Shown in pieces: positions 62,796 through 64,000 of a DNA stretch of 64,000 nucleotides. Under the pieces are notes generated by a model that saw only the letters and a list, made by a program, of their open reading frames with translations, ran no database searches and had not been told where the DNA came from. Source of the DNA: Microcoleus sp. FACHB-61 (lineage in GTDB: Bacteria; Cyanobacteriota; Cyanobacteriia; Cyanobacteriales; Microcoleaceae); the NCBI GenBank assembly GCA_014695295.1, contig JACJNY010000064.1:62001-126000 (forward strand), in the 5' to 3' direction. How positions within the stretch are numbered: position 1 is the first letter of the stretch; every line of letters begins with the position of its first letter. A program made the position numbers and the translations under genes.

Positions 62796-63659
62796 CTATA
62801 GATCGACCCGATAATGCAAAAATACCTCTTGTCCCACCTGTTTAACCGCCAAAAGCTCCAATTTCGGAGCTAAATCCGCCAAAAAACCCTTTCCCTCCAC
62901 TGGTGTCGGTGCATCCGCCCCGCCCAAAATTAACGGACACACCGTCAGCCAAAATTCGTCTACCAAGCCTGCAGCCAGCACAGACGCTACGAGTTTCCCC
63001 CCGCCCAGAATCGCCAAGCGTTTGATACCGAAGCTTGCTAGCTGTTGAAACGCATCCATCCAATCAATCTCTCCACCTGCGGTTTTCGCATAGATAATTC
63101 GATCGAATTGAGATGTTGCACCATTCTCAATAAGCCTTTTATGAACAGGCAAGATGCCTGTTCCACAAGAAAATTCATCTCTTGTGGAACGGGCATCTTG
63201 CCCGTTCTTGAGAATGGTGCCAGATGTGCGATCGAACTTACTGTCTTTTGTCGGGTACGGAGACGGCAATGGCGTTTCCCCGTCTTTCGTCGGAAGAGGA
63301 GACGGCAATGCCGTTTCCCTACTGTCTTGCCCCGTCAGCAGCCAGCGAGGCACCGGTTGCTGGAAAAATCGCAAGTTTGGGTCAAATTGGGGCGATCGCG
63401 AACATACAATTTGCACCGGTTGTGGCGGCTTCCCTTGCTGTTCCCTCTGTTTGAGCAATTCCGGGGAAATCACTCTCATCGTCGTCCCATAAGCCTGTAA
63501 AGTGCCGTTGCCGAACAAAACGGCGTCACTTGCTGCTACTTGCTGTTCGAGGTGGGCTTTGTCGTTGGCAGAACCGAATCTCGCGGGCGATCGTACTGCA
63601 TCTGCAATTTTACCGTCAGCACTGATCGCGAGTATTACTGTTGCGTGAGGTCGAGTCAT
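62796..63659 (-). CDS. RibD C-terminal (pyrimidine reductase) family protein
   Basis: 287 residues, longer than the usual 220. The core is a dihydrofolate-reductase-like reductase: start PHATVILAISADGKIADA, NADPH-site region FGNGTLQAYGTTMR, and IKRLAILGGGKLVASVLAAG with DEFWLTVCPLILGG near the end. In riboflavin synthesis the RibD C-terminal domain reduces the ribosyl group; a deaminase domain is absent here, so it may act with a separate deaminase or on another pteridine-like substrate. The extra length comes from two translated palindromic repeats (residues about 113-134 and 147-181). Start faces psaE across about 290 bases. Confidence 0.85.
   Translation of the reverse strand: MTRPHATVILAISADGKIADAVRSPARFGSANDKAHLEQQVAASDAVLFGNGTLQAYGTTMRVISPELLKQREQQGKPPQPVQIVCSRSPQFDPNLRFFQQPVPRWLLTGQDSRETALPSPLPTKDGETPLPSPYPTKDSKFDRTSGTILKNGQDARSTRDEFSCGTGILPVHKRLIENGATSQFDRIIYAKTAGGEIDWMDAFQQLASFGIKRLAILGGGKLVASVLAAGLVDEFWLTVCPLILGGADAPTPVEGKGFLADLAPKLELLAVKQVGQEVFLHYRVDL
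63118..63220. repeat. Palindromic element translated in the RibD-type gene
   Basis: Ends GCACCATTCTCAA and TTGAGAATGGTGC, with inner palindromes GGCAAGATGCC and GGGCATCTTGCCC. The same element family is intergenic at 20015-20122. Here it is in frame and adds about 35 residues (including KNGQDARSTRDEFSCGTG). Confidence 0.85.
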
Positions 63660-63946
63660 TACTTATCAGAATTTCGCAGAACTTTTAACTGTAGCAATTC
63701 ACAACTATTTGTAAAGTTTGTTTTCAACTCGCTCGTACTGGTTTTATTTGACGGATAATGTGAGTTTATTTATTTTGCAACGGCAGCGATCGCCCTACCA
63801 AAGTATTTACTTTTCTTTACAAACAACAGACCAAAAAACGGGGCGGGAGGTAAAAATTCCGTTGCAGACTTTAAATGCGCCGCGCGATCGACTAGAGTAA
63901 AAAAAATGGCTTGATCCGTTTATTCATCGCAAAGGAAAAAAAGCTC
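63660..63946. promoter_or_regulatory. psaE promoter region
   Basis: 287 bases between the divergent RibD-type gene and psaE. Long leaders with A-rich ends are usual before PSI genes; AAAGGA lies 13 bases before the psaE start and A-rich stretches follow the CGATCG pair near 63887. I could not assign a -10/-35 or an RpaB-type box with confidence. Confidence 0.4.
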
Positions 63947-64000
63947 ATGGTTCAACGCGGTTCTACAGTCCGGATTCTCCGCAAAGAATCCTACTGGTAT
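63947..64000 (+). CDS. psaE: Photosystem I reaction centre subunit IV, 5' end
   Basis: Only 18 codons are in the window: MVQRGSTVRILRKESYWY. This is the conserved PsaE start (MVQRGSxVRILRxESYW), which forms the first strands of the SH3-like fold on the stromal face of PSI, where PsaE helps ferredoxin docking. The rest of the gene lies beyond the right edge. AAAGGA precedes the ATG. Confidence 0.93.
   Translation, partial: MVQRGSTVRILRKESYWY

Overview
The window looks like chromosomal DNA from a filamentous, oxygenic cyanobacterium, most likely of the Oscillatoriales/Microcoleaceae type (an inference). The evidence is two photosystem I genes (psaX, and the start of psaE at the right edge), frequent HIP1-type GCGATCGC octamers, heptameric short tandem repeats, and many small palindromic repeats between and inside genes. 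I saw no rRNA, tRNA or CRISPR array.

Layout. 1-2.7 kb: a damaged TerD-domain gene followed by its intact paralogue, a TerD-membrane-TPR protein. 2.8-10.9 kb: a glycan/cell-surface block (two GT4 and one GT2 glycosyltransferases and a GT39-like membrane transferase), interrupted by an AAA ATPase/RloB pair resembling AbiL phage-defence modules; the pair lies between a glycosyltransferase gene and a broken copy of that gene's 5' end. 11.1-19.8 kb: housekeeping genes (glmM, rsmD, hisH, a pyroglutamyl-peptidase-like gene, a flavin reductase, dienelactone hydrolase, cobM, lgt, rlmN). 20.1-25.6 kb: a decayed Calx-beta/RTX surface-protein gene split by an ISAs1-type insertion sequence with a 10-bp target duplication, a di-haem peroxidase, and a second RTX remnant. 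25.6-41.2 kb: methyltransferase-purN, a GNAT, a sugar-ABC permease, a DJ-1/PfpI protein, psaX (only 48 codons), lipA, a response regulator, a PfkB-type kinase, CapA-like and HEAT proteins, a GT4, map, a broken IVP gene and an LD-carboxypeptidase.

42.3-44.5 kb holds what I consider the most notable locus: a complete IscB-type (PLMP-RuvC-HNH) RNA-guided nuclease gene, preceded by about 300 non-coding bases rich in hairpins where an omega RNA would be expected, with no transposase nearby. 44.8-49.2 kb: hemE, an epimerase and a B12-binding radical SAM protein. 49.3-54.9 kb is an accessory/defence-flavoured stretch: a Phd/VapC pair, htpX, a second VapC pair on the opposite strand, a small membrane protein, and a large NACHT NTPase gene interrupted by one amber codon. 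55-64 kb: ftsH, a TspO homologue, an M48 protease, a histidine kinase, a FemAB/GNAT-like protein, a RibD-type reductase and psaE.

A theme across the window is that small repeats enter coding sequence without breaking the frame. Palindromic repeats are translated inside a glycosyltransferase, the lipoyl synthase, the RibD reductase, the PfkB kinase, an LD-carboxypeptidase and the TerD-TPR protein, and 7-bp tandem repeats supply charged C-terminal tails to a glycosyltransferase and to CobM. Other genes (TerD copy, GT fragment, RTX gene, IVP gene, NACHT gene, transposase) carry clear nonsense or frameshift lesions. All function names come from reading motifs by eye; no database search was run.
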